NCBI GenBank assembly: GCA_016716635.1
Contig: JADJVZ010000003.1
Coordinates: 1 to 25,297 of the forward strand
Source: Micropruina sp.
GTDB lineage: Bacteria; Actinomycetota; Actinomycetes; Propionibacteriales; Propionibacteriaceae
Length of the DNA stretch: 25,297 nt
Direction of reading: 5' to 3'
The position numbers were made by a program, and so were the translations under genes. Numbering within the stretch: position 1 is the first letter of the stretch; each line of letters starts with the position of its first letter. The notes beneath the pieces were generated by a model. It saw nothing but the letters and a program-made list of their open reading frames with translations. It was not told the DNA's origin and made no database searches. Below are positions 24,513 to 25,297 of the stretch, in pieces.

Positions 24513-25097
24513 CTAAGGCGCGGACAACAGCAACAGCGCGATCGCGGCGGCCAGGCCGCCGAAGGCCAGCAGCATGTCCTGGACCAATGCCGCGACCGGT
24601 TGAGGATGCCGATGACCAGGCACGTCAACGAGATCACAATGAGGAGCGATCGCGGTGGCGTCCACCACCCAACCCCATTGCTTGCCGACGGAGTTTCCCC
24701 GGGTGCAGGTGTGAGGAAAGGCCACGAAACCATTCATCGTCTTGGTTGGCCGTGAAGGCGCCGTGGAAGTCATCATGACCGACAAAGTGGCGCCCGGAGC
24801 CGACCCGTGGCGATGGTCAGCGAGGTACCCGGGTGCTGTTCGACACCACTTCGCCGAAAGATGTCCTGCTGTCCCCTCAGGTAGGTGGCGATGGTGTTCA
24901 CGTCGCCGGGTTGGTAGGCGGCGGCGGGCGTTAAATGACCGTTGGTGGTCACCGGGGTCCCCAGCTCCACTCGGTGTGGTTCGACACGGGAAACCGAGGT
25001 CGCGCCGAAGAACAGCATCAACATGAGGCTGAACATCGAGATCCAGATGTGCAGCTTGCGCCAGCTGCTGGGGGTGGCCCGGCGGGGGCGGCTTCAT
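24513..25097 (-). CDS. PepSY-associated transmembrane protein (several frameshifts)
   Basis: Inner-membrane protein of about 195 residues, recognised from pieces in different frames. After a proline-rich start (MKPPPP, ATG 25097) comes SSWRKLHIWISMFSLMLMLF, the 'WRKLHxW' helix typical of PepSY-associated proteins, then an outside region (SRVEPHRVELGTPVTTNGHL, DVNTIATYLRGQQDIFRRSG). The second half has GKQWGWVVDATAIA, VISLTCLVIGILN and LLAFGGLAAAIALLLLSA, matching the 'LHKGR...W.WVIDI.A' helix pair of this family. Frame changes lie near 25072, 24825, 24700 and 24630-24580. Relatives often sit beside apbE and flavinylated or DUF2271 proteins, which supports both calls. Members are thought to pass electrons across the membrane; that is inferred here. 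Confidence 0.6.
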   Translation of the reverse strand: MKPPPPGHPQQLAQAAHLDLDVQPHVDAVLRRDLGFPCRTTPSGAGDPGDHQRSFNARRRLPTRRREHHRHLPEGTAGHLSAKWCRTAPGYLADHRHGSAPGATLSVMMTSTAPSRPTKTMNGFVAFPHTCTRGNSVGKQWGWVVDATAIAPHCDLVDVPGHRHPQPVAALVQDMLLAFGGLAAAIALLLLSAP

Positions 25098-25297
25098 CAG
25101 GTTGCTGCCGGGCGTCCGCGTTCCAGGGTGGGGTCGGACGGGCCTGCCCTGAGGCGGCGGCAAGGCGCGGCGCTCGCGGGTGCAGAAGGCGCGGCGCCGC
25201 GGGGGCGTCCGTCGTGGTGGCGGTGGCGGGGGCTGCCGTGGAGCGCCGCGGACTCCGGCAGCGACTGCGGGTTCCTTGGGAGTTTCGCCTCCGTCGC
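25098..25297. other. Pro/Arg/Ala-rich end region without a clear gene
   Basis: All minus-strand frames give low-complexity Pro, Ala and Arg stretches. It could be the linker or upstream coding end of a protein transcribed with the PepSY-type gene, but no family motif is visible and indels make the frame uncertain. The window ends here. Confidence 0.3.

Overview
The window is GC-rich bacterial chromosome from an actinobacterium. The evidence is the strong G/C third-position bias, very short or overlapping gene junctions, GTG starts, and many genes whose -10 hexamer lies only 6-8 nt before the start codon, as in leaderless transcription. The gene mix (anaerobic acyl-CoA dehydratase activase, TPP-dependent dehydrogenase, DUF2510 protein, RecQ-PRTase helicase) would fit Propionibacteriales, but the genus cannot be read from the sequence. 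Many genes are split by single-base indels, mostly in short G or C runs. I annotate each as one gene and give the break points. Most look like consensus errors rather than real decay.

Layout. 1-2541: 3' part of a RecQ-family helicase with a C-terminal phosphoribosyltransferase-like domain, then a small DUF2510 protein. 2616-3822: a MarR regulator diverging from an NAD(P)H-binding protein across a 27-bp perfect palindrome. 3841-5764: a truncated alpha/beta-hydrolase start, an array of ~20-bp repeats, and an intact IS1182-like element (4027-5690) with 21-bp terminal inverted repeats and a candidate 4-bp target duplication. The IS sits in the centre of a large imperfect dyad. 5766-6434: HAD phosphatase. 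6569-10433: TPP riboswitch and thiBPQ-type thiamine ABC transporter. 10445-11897 (minus): translationally coupled operon marR - small membrane protein - M23-type peptidase. 11997-13115 (minus): a short saccharopine-dehydrogenase-like protein and a YgjV-type membrane protein with an acetyltransferase-like tail. 13227-16550: E1alpha, E1beta and E2 of a 2-oxoacid or acetoin dehydrogenase. 16591-17238 (minus): Tag-like glycosylase lacking most zinc ligands. 17392-18322: membrane protein with Y(T/V)PPGA repeats. 18345-22750 (minus): a ~1,470-residue double activase (BadF/BcrA-type ATPase) fused to DUF2229/dehydratase-like regions, facing a TetR gene (22860-23433) over an operator-like region. 23561-25097: ApbE flavin transferase converging on a PepSY-associated membrane protein.

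How the genes may work together: the riboswitch-controlled transporter would supply thiamine for TPP, the cofactor of the E1 enzyme encoded 3 kb away. The TetR gene probably controls the activase, whose two ATPase modules carry the cysteines expected for [4Fe-4S]-dependent radical-type dehydratase activation; no separate dehydratase subunits lie in the window. ApbE next to a PepSY-type membrane protein suggests an extracytosolic flavin redox function. The most interesting items are the giant activase with its TetR switch, the repeated leaderless promoter geometry, and the IS inserted at the centre of an inverted-repeat structure.
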